The notes beneath the pieces are model-generated. The model was given only the letters and a program-made list of their open reading frames with translations. It was not told the origin of the DNA and ran no database searches. A stretch of DNA of 64,000 bases from JALHMI01 sp964598535. GTDB taxonomy: Bacteria > Planctomycetota > Planctomycetia > Pirellulales > PALSA-1355. Shown in pieces: positions 10,001 to 16,926 of this stretch; the stretch's first letter is position 1, and each line of letters opens with the position of its first letter. The position numbers were made by a program, and so were the translations under genes. Location of the stretch: contig CAZRCI010000004.1 in NCBI GenBank assembly GCA_964598535.1, forward strand, positions 62,001-126,000, read 5' to 3'.

Positions 10001-11954
10001 AAGGTCGCTGGTCTTCGATCGAGTGGGAGACATCCGCCCGCAGCAGGGAGCAACCGCTCCGGGGCAGACGATCATTCAGAACAGCATGGTCAGCCACTCG
10101 CGGCAAGTCGGCATCCAGGTGATCCCGAAGATCAATCAGATCGCGGAAACCGGCGTGGCCGGTACCATGATGGCGCAGTTCTCCGTGGGCGTGCCCGGAA
10201 ATACTGGCGCTGTTGCGTTGCTGCCTAATACGAATAACCGCGGTTGGGTGCCTGGGGTTACGATAAAGAACAACCTGGTCACGCACTCGGGCCGCACGGG
10301 GATCCAGATCGGGGGCGATCCGAACGCACCGCAGTCGTATGCCCAGCGGATTGGCGCTGTGGGGCCGCTGGTCGGGCTCTTTGCGGGTGGCCGCGAAGTC
10401 GTCATGTTCTTGCCGTTCGTGCGGGTGTTGAACAACACGGTTTACAATGCCCGGGTCGGCATCGCGGCCAGCAACACGTCGAGCCCGACGATCATCAATA
10501 ACGTCATTGCCAACATTACCGAAGTGCCGCAGATCGAGCGATTTGCTGGCGCGGGCGCGGCGATTTACGTCGACTTCGGATCAGGGGCCCCGCGAACCGA
10601 TATCGCGATCGAATATCAGAAGTACTACGGAAGCTCGGTGGTCAGCGCCAACGTGTTCCAGGGCAACCGGACGAACGGAAACGCGGGTTCGCTGGCGATT
10701 TCGCTGGCTCCCACGGAGCCGTTGTTCGTGGACGCGGCGAACAACAACTTCTATCTGGACAAGAACAGCAAAGCCATCGACAGCAGCATCGACTCGTTGT
10801 TGGATCGGGCCGAGCTGTTCAACGTGGTGTCGGCGCTGGGTTTCCCGCCGTCGCCGGTCTTGGCGCCTGCGATCGACCTGCTTGGCCAACAGCGTGTCGA
10901 CGACCCGTCCGTGGCACCGCCCGCTGGCGTGGGTGGCAACGCGTTCAAGGATCGCGGTGCCCTCGAGCGTGCGGATTTCCTCGGCCCCACGGCGCAACTG
11001 CTGAACCCGGTCGACAACGACGCTTCGGGCAATGACCGTAACACGGCGGCCAACGAAGTAACGCTGTTGAACGTGTTGCTTACCGACTTTTCGATCCAGT
11101 TGCTGGACAGCGGAGTCGGCATCGACCCGGCGACGGTAACCGCGGACAAGTTCGTCGTTACTCGGACGGTCAATGGCAGCACGACCACGCTGGTGCCTGG
11201 CGTGGACTTTGCCATGGCTTACGATACGAACAGCCGCATTGCCCGGCTGGTACCGTCTCAAGGAGTCTGGATCAACGGGATCTATACGATTCGTCTGGTG
11301 AATTCCGGCGAGCGGCCGATTTCGGATCTGGCGGGCAATGCCCTGCAGGCGAATGCGCCGCCGGAAACTCGCTTTATCGTGAATCTGACCGATACGATCG
11401 CGAGCCCCTGGCAGAATCCGAACAATCCGGCGGACGTCAACTACGACGGCCGCGTGAACGGTTCGGACCTGTTGCTGCTGATCAACCGAATCCTGGTAGA
11501 AGGCCCTGGCCCTCTCCCGGTGGTGGCCACGGCTCCGCCCTACTTGGATCCGACCGGAGATGGCCGGGTGAATTCGGCGGACATGCTGGCGGTGATCAAC
11601 TATATTTTGAACCCGCCAGCCAGCGCGGCGCCGCTGACGGTTGGCGCAGACGCCTCGCCGGCCGAGGGCGAGGGTGAGGTGAGCCCGTTCGCAGTGCCCC
11701 TGACGGCGAACGGCTCGAACGCGATCGTGGTGGGGCTGGCCGCGAAGGATCAGGGCAACTCGTCGGCCGACGAGCCGGTTGCCGTGCCCGCCGCGGCGAG
11801 CACTTCCGAAACGCCGAGCCATCTGCACTCGCGTTCGGTGGACCAGGTGATGTACGGAGAAGTGCCCCAGATTGCGGGCGTCGACGAGCTGGAAGCCTGG
11901 GACGCCGACTTGGAGGGCATTTTGAGTGATCTGGACTCTGGAACCTTGTTGTAA
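1074..11954 (+). CDS. Giant multidomain LEPR-XLL surface protein with matrixin-like and dockerin modules (3626 aa)
   Basis: The basic N-terminus leads into LEPFEERILLA at residues 36-46, the LEPR-XLL export motif typical of large planctomycete surface proteins. A matrixin-like zinc-protease module carries HEVGHMLGLGH at 458-468 (HExxHxxGxxH), with the catalytic Glu at 459. It is followed by pre-peptidase C-terminal-like beta domains (around 510-610 and 1685-1730). Long stretches of Asn/Gly-rich repeats (around 640-1320) look like right-handed beta-helix. A Rossmann-like segment lies at about 1335-1560, a propeller-like region at about 2080-2420, further beta-helix near 3000-3200, and a dockerin type I pair at about 3454-3512 (DVNYDGRVNGSDL and TGDGRVNSADML). 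The C-terminus is acidic and leucine-rich. It is probably secreted or cell-surface anchored; whether it is an adhesin, protease or matrix protein is unknown. The neighbour downstream shares its N-terminal motif and dockerin. Confidence 0.85.
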   Translation: MAIWHSISGRRSFKQRKRRKTSPARPPHQAKRNLGLEPFEERILLAIDGPQLLAAIPATGVVINDGTILTQAPREILLRFSRAIDTSTISNSSIQFVRSVDDTFGNGNDITITPGYIGVDNPNLPNEVLVRFSENLPDDNYRMIIVGAGANALKDSSGKSFQDGANMSRPFSLDLASQVVAVVPQPVSRDANGKLTQDHTKIEVYFNSNDPLDQASVTNVNNYQLIRTGGANGTATTEDDQVFYPTSVSYSAASGKAILTFQAAHITTAGTYRLRIGTNESQPPVIQNLAPPAAGDIFASASSLGSPFANASGTKTVALRDTINVVSTSVVWPGDPREPGDRGGLDPHITGNPADMPVWDYYFPLEYGNLGGQPLLNTITETQKERFREILEYYSFYLGVQFRETVSSGTQLVVGDPRVIGYPISIGGVANAGRVLMNTFQDWGASERMGAFFRTAMHEVGHMLGLGHNYESPSTQGTGVLDDVLPGDFNLIYGNNVLPKLGNDVNIYSFNLSAAGKLNIETIAERMQTLNVDTIASRLDSVISVYDATGNLIARNDDYYGKDSFLQLDLAAGAYYVAISSTGNTSFDPRVTKSGSGGRTMGDFQLRMTFTPSVSVANSIRDTTGRQLDGDNDGLPGGVNNFWFKVSANTIYVDKVATGGTGALGSITNPYTRINDALAAAPQGSVVRIVGNGGADNNPNTLNDNVSYNVGFDSIGGALSDGTRFEVPRGVTVMVDAGAIIKLRGANVNVGSVDPSSINRAQGALQVLGTPTNSVYFTSYYDTTVGAPVSNIQAVSKGNWGGIVFRDDSDLEANGVFLNYVNNANIRWGGGSVTVNGEASVYRPIHMESARPTITFNRVISSADAAMSATPNSFEESQFQGTTYYADYTRVGPKVYGNTLLDNSINGLYIAIETSSQTGRVLDELTVTGRIANTDIIHVLTETLVINGQPGGFIQGNGDRRARPDASLIIDAGSVIKLSGGRFETEIGGTFIAEGTLDRPIVFTSLYDDRYGRGGSSDTSNNGLSVGPMPADWGGFLFGPTSTASIDTALVAFAGGTVRFEGFLSGMDPVEIHQAKVRIANSSFRYNAMQGGDYRNGRGAADPALIYVRGAQPVILNNVLENNVGLGNLILGETGVNVSGKPVTGAVISINVNALNSDMVDDWGRSRGAISPAGSYPKNLGPLIRNNLVGNNTINGMLVRGGLITTNSVWDDTDIVHVVNSTISTGNQQSLTGTLRLQSSPTESLVVKVLGTNVDFVAGGEALDFADRTGGSLQIVGTPGHNVVITSLKDDSVGAGLTPQGAPQRDTLNRKGIVPPPPANTNSGPVILDTTARDVRGGPFAGLDGWDTLVDELRYVYNNSQVANKPTRILVIGWESPPTEYSDLGTPYSAHAIRWAAGELGLQVTFADNNVEVASGVANAENYALIFISSHGNAPWELGTGDGYPLPTGRAEEHENVKWWGGASDDLLAQLNATQTKAALLDYINNKGGGLLAMALDSSEVQYNFLVQDDTHAGTLGTAWPEKFTLRESGGNVLAPTAAAIDGFLEAELTELDLNIGTPFRTAFEGPSGFNRLTPWAVDPVTGEVAILGHAAGGPGIGGAYDIVRPGDWGSVRLDVLSNDTNIEVINEVEQAFTSTGDTNQTPNTAQPLGELAKDMLSGNDNVRLGFEVYGNISQTVNSPGGGDVDVYGFRGTAGTLVWFDIDRTSSALRTLVELVDANGAVIAANWVEDVGGVPTKRYTGSAMPLQSGTETASPFSHPDFFSTNEYDGGMRVVLPGTPGNVNNYYVRVRSTSATQNTLTAGLSKGNYMLQMRLQETDQFAGSTIRYADVRYAENGIEVIGKPEQSPLVTNTVQSSIGNNFFLSAQDLGNLLESKNGTIEVKGEFPAPQNGVTPPPVHWYKFNMNYAQFQQIGGHSDGLKTFAAMLQVNFADGLGRPDTTISLYDQFGTLLMIARDGEIADSLPRPNEGGIGADAANLKHGSFGVLDPTLGPVQLPTGGLTNGNENLELTYYVAISTDSYLPEVLTASFGSASSNPLIRLEPIDSIRRVVDDRVGSNGGKSTTSVDAGRLFGDDLNSHADPYHFGDVVMFVNIEIGNQSALAAVNPFTGEVMTLVELGTTGGGFYNIAMRNDGQLVALSHGGGEDNSGNYVRFNSATGDATLLGDDGVRAFVISGERPAIGPWPTQASDYGLQYTAFTFLQSPDSTSRRLFAVARRHVEDSSPNNGFAATVSRYNILVELDPNTGAVLNRVAGNGVYNNESNTTRSLTNFVPKGILSGAGNTLDDQMAGMAIIKATDGNGNVTDTMFTITPNGRLYRLTDDWKAQPSAHEDIDSTGIEGGAMQIPVKAGRRITGLSAGPLRVENGAYSQLLFAIDDEGGMYAFDANGVSRGVFFDGNSTIDISANSLAPGLSVEGIEGMAFSTFDFNLWHATEQRAFDPGHGINQIYNNNPTRDPSLDTIGGKSYYFGLSPVPSQGSTVAAQPGARAYSTNPALLNSYAVPGGTYGTLTSGTFSLEGYSPYDRPTLYFNYLLDTPDFNTNAAQLTNDSFRVYASTDGANWELLATNNIALGSDDAEHGRTITASGGLYDGTGAKQRVQGLYDSTLLPGSTNVAWQQARIDLGDFAGRANIQLRFEFSTAGTLGLVEKNEVAMTGQGRVLKALPGSQIPANTTITIGGVEFKFVTASPGAANEIVISGNDTSREVAEKIAAALDRRFSVNDIPGIYTSVKLVGDELRLFGRSAVTNPGDPTRVGPFAYFEGYDSEANERDRGSLNLITRDRSETYFEGIYIDDFVIGFASRGEVVANALPGAIGFADVPRADDAPAAVTRGAYQLQIRPATSYGSSNEKTGEFKQERTFDVNDRFAQGITLIVAPAATPPGVPEDVIGDGDGYRIDDGSQVLTFELDSNGVWNSTDPKTIRVQIFEGEAAASVAQKLASAINAAVTANGFKVRARASNNGNRVDLFDAVSVQEISLARSLVFDRVGDIRPQQGATAPGQTIIQNSMVSHSRQVGIQVIPKINQIAETGVAGTMMAQFSVGVPGNTGAVALLPNTNNRGWVPGVTIKNNLVTHSGRTGIQIGGDPNAPQSYAQRIGAVGPLVGLFAGGREVVMFLPFVRVLNNTVYNARVGIAASNTSSPTIINNVIANITEVPQIERFAGAGAAIYVDFGSGAPRTDIAIEYQKYYGSSVVSANVFQGNRTNGNAGSLAISLAPTEPLFVDAANNNFYLDKNSKAIDSSIDSLLDRAELFNVVSALGFPPSPVLAPAIDLLGQQRVDDPSVAPPAGVGGNAFKDRGALERADFLGPTAQLLNPVDNDASGNDRNTAANEVTLLNVLLTDFSIQLLDSGVGIDPATVTADKFVVTRTVNGSTTTLVPGVDFAMAYDTNSRIARLVPSQGVWINGIYTIRLVNSGERPISDLAGNALQANAPPETRFIVNLTDTIASPWQNPNNPADVNYDGRVNGSDLLLLINRILVEGPGPLPVVATAPPYLDPTGDGRVNSADMLAVINYILNPPASAAPLTVGADASPAEGEGEVSPFAVPLTANGSNAIVVGLAAKDQGNSSADEPVAVPAAASTSETPSHLHSRSVDQVMYGEVPQIAGVDELEAWDADLEGILSDLDSGTLL

Positions 11955-11961
11955 AACGTGG

Positions 11962-11994
11962 CCTGGTCGACCGGTGATGAACTGGTCGACTGGG
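11962..11994 (+). terminator. Strong hairpin between the two giant surface-protein genes
   Basis: Eight bases after the stop codon a 14-base-pair stem (11962-11975 with 11981-11994, a few G-U pairs) encloses a GATGA loop. There is no T run after it, so it may be a leaky terminator, a processing site or a 3'-end stabiliser rather than a full intrinsic terminator. Confidence 0.45.
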
Positions 11995-12098
11995 TCGTGA
12001 AATTGTGATTCGAGTTTTGAGCGAATAGGTAAGTGACCTCGGGGCGGACGGCATCCACGATCCGCGTCCGATCTGGCTGACAACTAGAGAAGGCAAAC

Positions 12099-15000
12099 AT
12101 GAAACTGTACCGCCGTCGCCGAGCGACCTCTCTCCGCCGTCCCGCCCCTACGCGCCGCCTGAGCCTGGGCCGCCGTAGCGGAACGCTGGAACTTCTTGAG
12201 CGCCGTGAAATGCTGGCCGGCGACCTTGCCACCGGTTGGCACAATTCGCTGTTTCCGGCGGATGTCAACTTCGACCAGCGCGTGAACACGAGCGATTTGC
12301 TCATGGTGTTCAACGACCTGCTGATGAACGGCCCGCGCGCCGTGTCGGTGGAACAGGCCACGCCGCTTTCGTCGACGTCTGGCGCACCGCGTCCGACGTT
12401 CGTCGACGTGACCGGCGATGGGCGCGTCAACAGCGCCGACGCGCTCGCGGTCATCAATCAGTTGCTTGGCGAGCCAATGCTGCGAATCAGCAACGTCGTG
12501 ACGGATCTCGACGGAAATGAAATCACGCAGATTTCGGTCGGCCAGCAATTCAAGCTTCAAACGATCGTCCAGGACATTCGCAACCCGCCGCCGGAGAATC
12601 CCAATTTCCGAGGCGTTAACTCGGCGGGTGTGGACATCTTCTTCAATTCTGGCCTGTCGTCGATCGATACGGCGCAAACGGTCGACGTTGGCGACTTCTT
12701 TAATTTCGTCGATGACTTCGCGCTTTCGCAGGGCCGCGTGATTGGCTTTGCCTCGTCGAGCACCGTGCAAGGGCCGGGGAACGCTCCTCAGTTCTTGTTC
12801 AGCGTCGTGCTCACGGCGACCGCGGCGGGCATTCAAACGTTTACGCCGACGTACGACGCCACGCCCGATCATCCGAACGGCCTGTACACGGTCAATCCGC
12901 CGCTACCGGCACAAGACAACCTTGTGTTCGTGGGCGACACGCTGGAAATTATCGGCGAAACGGTGCCCGAGTTTTCGATTTCCGGCGTCACGCAGTCGGA
13001 AACGAACAGCGACTCGACCTTCTTGTTCACCGTCACGCTTTCCCAGGCATTGACCGAACAGGCGACCGTGCGATTTGCAACCGGCGACGGCACCGCCACC
13101 GTGGCGGACAACGATTATGTCGCCACCAGCGGCACGCTGACGTTCGCTCCTGGTCAGACCGAGGCCATGATCAGCGTCACCGTCAAGGGCGACCAAATCG
13201 TCGAAGGTGACGAAACCTTCACCGTCTCGCTGTCGAACAATAGCGGCAATACGACGCTCGGCAACGCGACGGCCACGGGAACGATTTTGAATGACGATGT
13301 TCGAGGATCGCTGGCCATCCTGGGAAGCGTGGTCAATAACGTGCCCACCGGCACGACCGAGGCCTTCTTCACGGTCATGCTGTCGCAGCCGCCCGCCGGC
13401 GCGGTGACGGTTCAATATGCGACGGCCAATGACTCGGCGGTGGCCGGCGTCGATTATGTCGCCACCAGCGGCACGCTGACGTTCAATCCGGGCGGCTCGC
13501 TCAGCCAGGTGGTGCCGGTGACGATTCTGGGCGACTCCTCGCCCGATGACGTTGACAGGTTCTTCGTCAACCTGAGCAACCCGTCGTTCAACGCCGAGAT
13601 TGCGAGCGGCCAGGCACAGATCCTTATCAACCCGGCAGTGGTGGGCGCGACGGTATCGATCGGGCCCAGTAACATCGAGCATGTCGAAGGCGATGGCGGC
13701 CTCGTCAACTACGTATTCACGGTCCGGTTGTCGGCTCCGTCCAACGAACCGGCGCTCGTGGCTTACAATACCGAAGACATCACCGCCCAAGCGGCCGCCG
13801 GCGACTATCTAGCCGCGAGCGGCACGCTTACCTTCAGCCCCGGCACGACGCAGCAACTGGTGACGGTGCGGGCGATTGGCGACACCGTGCCCGAAGAGAA
13901 CGAAACGTTCCGCCTGCGAATCAACGCGGTTGCCGGGGCCTCGGGGTCCGGTTCGGTCACCGGGACGATCATCGACGACGACGGGCTGGCCACGATCACG
14001 GTGAACGACGTGACCGTGTCGGCGGGTTCGGGCCTGACTTCGGTGTTTTTCACCGTGACGCTCAGCGGCGACTTTAACGAGCCTATCACGGTGGGCTACG
14101 CCACGAGCAATGGAACCGCCACCGCGGGCATCGACTACCTGCAAGCCACGGGGAATCTGTCGTTCTTGCCGGGCGGTTCTCGCACGCAAACGGTCGAGGT
14201 CATCGTCCTCAGCAGCAGCGGTCCCAAGCCTGATCAAACATTCTTCTTGAATCTGTCGAGCGTCACGCCGCCGGACCCAGACAAGGTCGTGATTGGCGAC
14301 GACCTTGGCGTGGGCACGATCATCACGCAGGGCTTGTCGATTTCCGATGCCTTCCTTGTCGAGGGCAATAGCGGCACTCGCAACGCGGTGTTCACCGTCT
14401 CGCTGTCGCGCGAGTCGGCCGAGGCGGTAACCGTGGTCTATGCGACGGTCGATCAAACCGCGACGGCGCTCAACGGCGATTACCAGCCGGCCAGCGGCAC
14501 GCTGACATTCGCTCCGGGAGCGTCCACGCAGCTTATCACCGTGCTGGTCAACGGCGACACGATTGTCGAGCCGAACGAGACTTTCCGCGTGGAGCTTTCG
14601 AACTCGAACGGCGCGCCGATCTTCAACAGTATCGGCACGGGCACGATCGTCAATGACGATGGAAGCACGGTGTCGTATCGACTTGGGTTGCGCGATCTGA
14701 ACGGCAACATGATCCCGCTGAGTCAGCAGCTCGACGTCAACGACGAATTCTACCTCGAAGTGTTCGTCCAGGACGTGCAGGCCAACGCGACAGGCGTGGC
14801 GCAGGCATTCATCGACGTCACCTACAACGAGTCGCTGGTTGATGTCGATCCGACGAGCCTTGAATTCGGCGCCTTCTACAACCAAACGTTTACGTTCTCC
14901 GATTTCCAGCCGGGGCTGTTGAACGACTTCGGCGCGTTCGGCAGGCTCGAAGGTCCTCCGGGCGTTCCGGGCGAGGAGTTGCTGCTCTATCGGGTGAAGT

Positions 15001-16739
15001 TCCGGGCAACCGACGTGGGACTCGTGAATTTTGTGGGGTCGGTGAACGAAGCCGATCTCGACGAGGATCATACGACGCTGCTCTACTTCTCGGTCGATGC
15101 CCAGCCGGTGCCGTCCGAACAGATCACGGTCCAAAATCGCTCGGTGAACGTCGGCGCCAACGTGATCACGGTGTCGAATGCCCAGGCGCTTGAAAGCGCC
15201 GGGACGATGGTGTTCACCGTCACGCGGTTCTTGCCGTCCAACGAGACGGCCACGGTGGTGTTCAGCACTCAAAACGGCAGCGCGCTTGCGGGCCTGGACT
15301 ATGTGGGCACCAGCGGAACGCTGACCTTCGACGCGGCGAACCCCGTGCGGTTCGTCACGGTCACGATCCTCAACGACGGCCTGGATGAACCGGACGAAAC
15401 CTTCTCGCTGGTGCTCAGCAACCCGGTGAATGCGGAGATTTCTTCCGCGGCCGCCACCGGTACGATCATCGACGTCGACGGGCCGGTAAGCGTCTCGGTC
15501 ACGGGCGGCTCGGCCTCCGAGGGCCAGGCGGTCGTGTTCAACGTGTCCCTGTCGGGACCGAGCGGCAAGCCGGTTACCGTGGCCTATACCACGACCAATA
15601 CCGGAACCGCCACGCCCGGCGTCGACTATACGCCGATCTCGGGCACGCTGACCTTCGCGCCCGGCGTTACGCAGCAGAGCGTCACGGTGCCGACGCTGGC
15701 GGATATCGTGCTCGAACCGAACGAGACGTTCCAACTGGTCATCTCGAATCCCACGAACGCCAACCTGGCGACGTCCCAGGCCACCGGCACGATTATCGAC
15801 GTGCCGCCGGCCGGTATCTCGGGCTACGTGTATGTTGACCTCAACAACAACGGCCTCAAAGACGTCAACGAAGTGGGAATTCAGGGCGCCATCGTCACGG
15901 CGACCAACACGCAGACAGGGGTCAGCCAGAGCGTGGTCACCGCGGCCGACGGTTCGTATACGTTCCTGGGCCTGATTCCCGGAACATACTCGCTAAAGCA
16001 GACCCAGCCGGGCTTCTACAACGACGGCCGCGACACGCGGTTCGGCATCGACTCGCCGCTCAACGACGAGTTTACCGGCATCGTGCTCGCGCCGAGCGAA
16101 GCGGAGTCGGGCTACAACTTTGGCGAGCTTGGCATCCGTAGCGAATTCATTTCGCAGTTCCTCAATCGCCGGGCGCTATTCGCTTCGGCCGTGGTTGGAG
16201 GAAGCTTCGGGCCCACGATCAATGCCCCCGGCACGGTGCTCGACTTGCGGACCGGAGATATTTGGGTGTCGTTCGATGGAGCCTGGAGCGGCATCCGTCA
16301 GATTGACGCCCTGTACAACGCTGCCGGCGGCTCGGTAACGATGCGGTTGTACAACAACCGGATGCAGGAAGTCGCGGTGTCGGCGCCGAGCGCGACCGGA
16401 TCCGTGCTGTACTATAGCGGTACTTTGGGAGATACGTACTTCCTCAAGATTACCGGCTCGAACGCGAATGTAGTGGTTCATTTGTCCACGCCCTCGGCGA
16501 TGAATTTGCCGCCTGCCGGCTCGAGCAATGGCGCGTCAGGAAGCTCGTCGACGACGGGGTCGGGATCGGGTTCGACGGGCGGCAGCGGTTCGTCCGGCGG
16601 TTTCAACCGGTTTGGCATTCCGATGACGGCCGCTCCCGAGGCGGATCCGCTCGTGGCGAACAACAGCAGTGACGAGTCGGAATCGGAAGATCCCTTCTCG
16701 GAAGACGCGGACTGGTTGCTCGACGCCTTGCTGGCGTAA
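12099..16739 (+). CDS. Calx-beta / SdrD-B LEPR-XLL surface protein with N-terminal dockerin (1546 aa)
   Basis: The very basic start is followed by LLERREMLAG at 32-41, a variant of the LEPR-XLL motif. A dockerin type I pair follows at about 55-122 (DVNFDQRVNTSDLL and TGDGRVNSADAL). Residues about 128-285 and 865-1020 resemble cohesin-like beta domains (both have a GQQF or NDEF start and VQD segments). Seven Calx-beta repeats fill most of the rest, five before and two after the second cohesin-like domain, each with the signature DYxxxSGTLTFxPG and a GTIxDD ending. An SdrD B-type domain starts near 1242 (GYVYVDLNNNGLKD). The tail is Gly/Ser-rich and then acidic, ending DADWLLDALLA. It is probably exported and calcium-binding. 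It follows the 3626-aa gene by 144 bases in the same direction, suggesting joint use. The ATG has an AGAGAAGG-like ribosome binding site. Confidence 0.85.
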   Translation: MKLYRRRRATSLRRPAPTRRLSLGRRSGTLELLERREMLAGDLATGWHNSLFPADVNFDQRVNTSDLLMVFNDLLMNGPRAVSVEQATPLSSTSGAPRPTFVDVTGDGRVNSADALAVINQLLGEPMLRISNVVTDLDGNEITQISVGQQFKLQTIVQDIRNPPPENPNFRGVNSAGVDIFFNSGLSSIDTAQTVDVGDFFNFVDDFALSQGRVIGFASSSTVQGPGNAPQFLFSVVLTATAAGIQTFTPTYDATPDHPNGLYTVNPPLPAQDNLVFVGDTLEIIGETVPEFSISGVTQSETNSDSTFLFTVTLSQALTEQATVRFATGDGTATVADNDYVATSGTLTFAPGQTEAMISVTVKGDQIVEGDETFTVSLSNNSGNTTLGNATATGTILNDDVRGSLAILGSVVNNVPTGTTEAFFTVMLSQPPAGAVTVQYATANDSAVAGVDYVATSGTLTFNPGGSLSQVVPVTILGDSSPDDVDRFFVNLSNPSFNAEIASGQAQILINPAVVGATVSIGPSNIEHVEGDGGLVNYVFTVRLSAPSNEPALVAYNTEDITAQAAAGDYLAASGTLTFSPGTTQQLVTVRAIGDTVPEENETFRLRINAVAGASGSGSVTGTIIDDDGLATITVNDVTVSAGSGLTSVFFTVTLSGDFNEPITVGYATSNGTATAGIDYLQATGNLSFLPGGSRTQTVEVIVLSSSGPKPDQTFFLNLSSVTPPDPDKVVIGDDLGVGTIITQGLSISDAFLVEGNSGTRNAVFTVSLSRESAEAVTVVYATVDQTATALNGDYQPASGTLTFAPGASTQLITVLVNGDTIVEPNETFRVELSNSNGAPIFNSIGTGTIVNDDGSTVSYRLGLRDLNGNMIPLSQQLDVNDEFYLEVFVQDVQANATGVAQAFIDVTYNESLVDVDPTSLEFGAFYNQTFTFSDFQPGLLNDFGAFGRLEGPPGVPGEELLLYRVKFRATDVGLVNFVGSVNEADLDEDHTTLLYFSVDAQPVPSEQITVQNRSVNVGANVITVSNAQALESAGTMVFTVTRFLPSNETATVVFSTQNGSALAGLDYVGTSGTLTFDAANPVRFVTVTILNDGLDEPDETFSLVLSNPVNAEISSAAATGTIIDVDGPVSVSVTGGSASEGQAVVFNVSLSGPSGKPVTVAYTTTNTGTATPGVDYTPISGTLTFAPGVTQQSVTVPTLADIVLEPNETFQLVISNPTNANLATSQATGTIIDVPPAGISGYVYVDLNNNGLKDVNEVGIQGAIVTATNTQTGVSQSVVTAADGSYTFLGLIPGTYSLKQTQPGFYNDGRDTRFGIDSPLNDEFTGIVLAPSEAESGYNFGELGIRSEFISQFLNRRALFASAVVGGSFGPTINAPGTVLDLRTGDIWVSFDGAWSGIRQIDALYNAAGGSVTMRLYNNRMQEVAVSAPSATGSVLYYSGTLGDTYFLKITGSNANVVVHLSTPSAMNLPPAGSSNGASGSSSTTGSGSGSTGGSGSSGGFNRFGIPMTAAPEADPLVANNSSDESESEDPFSEDADWLLDALLA

Positions 16740-16766
16740 CCAGCACGGCAAAATGTTCGCGACCCG

Positions 16767-16814
16767 ATCGGGGCTGCCCGCCGAAAGACTGCCGGCTGGC
16801 GGCCCCGATTTTTT
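16767..16814 (+). terminator. Rho-independent terminator after the surface-protein pair
   Basis: A 12-base-pair stem (ATCGGGGCTGCC at 16767-16778 with GGCGGCCCCGAT at 16798-16809, one G-U pair) is followed by a run of T to 16814. It sits 28 bases after the stop of the Calx-beta protein and has all the parts of an intrinsic terminator. Confidence 0.85.
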
Positions 16815-16926
16815 GGGGGGCTCGCGATGCGCTGCGGGGCTCGCGATTGCCCCGTGGCTGTAAAAGGGCGATAATTGCACCGCGCTCCAACCGATCTGGT
16901 CGCGTTTTGCAACACGGAGGCTCACG

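Noticed and set aside
13809..15734. 641-residue minus-strand open frame opposite the Calx-beta repeats
   Set aside because: It mirrors the repeat structure of the plus-strand gene and has no ribosome binding site or family match.
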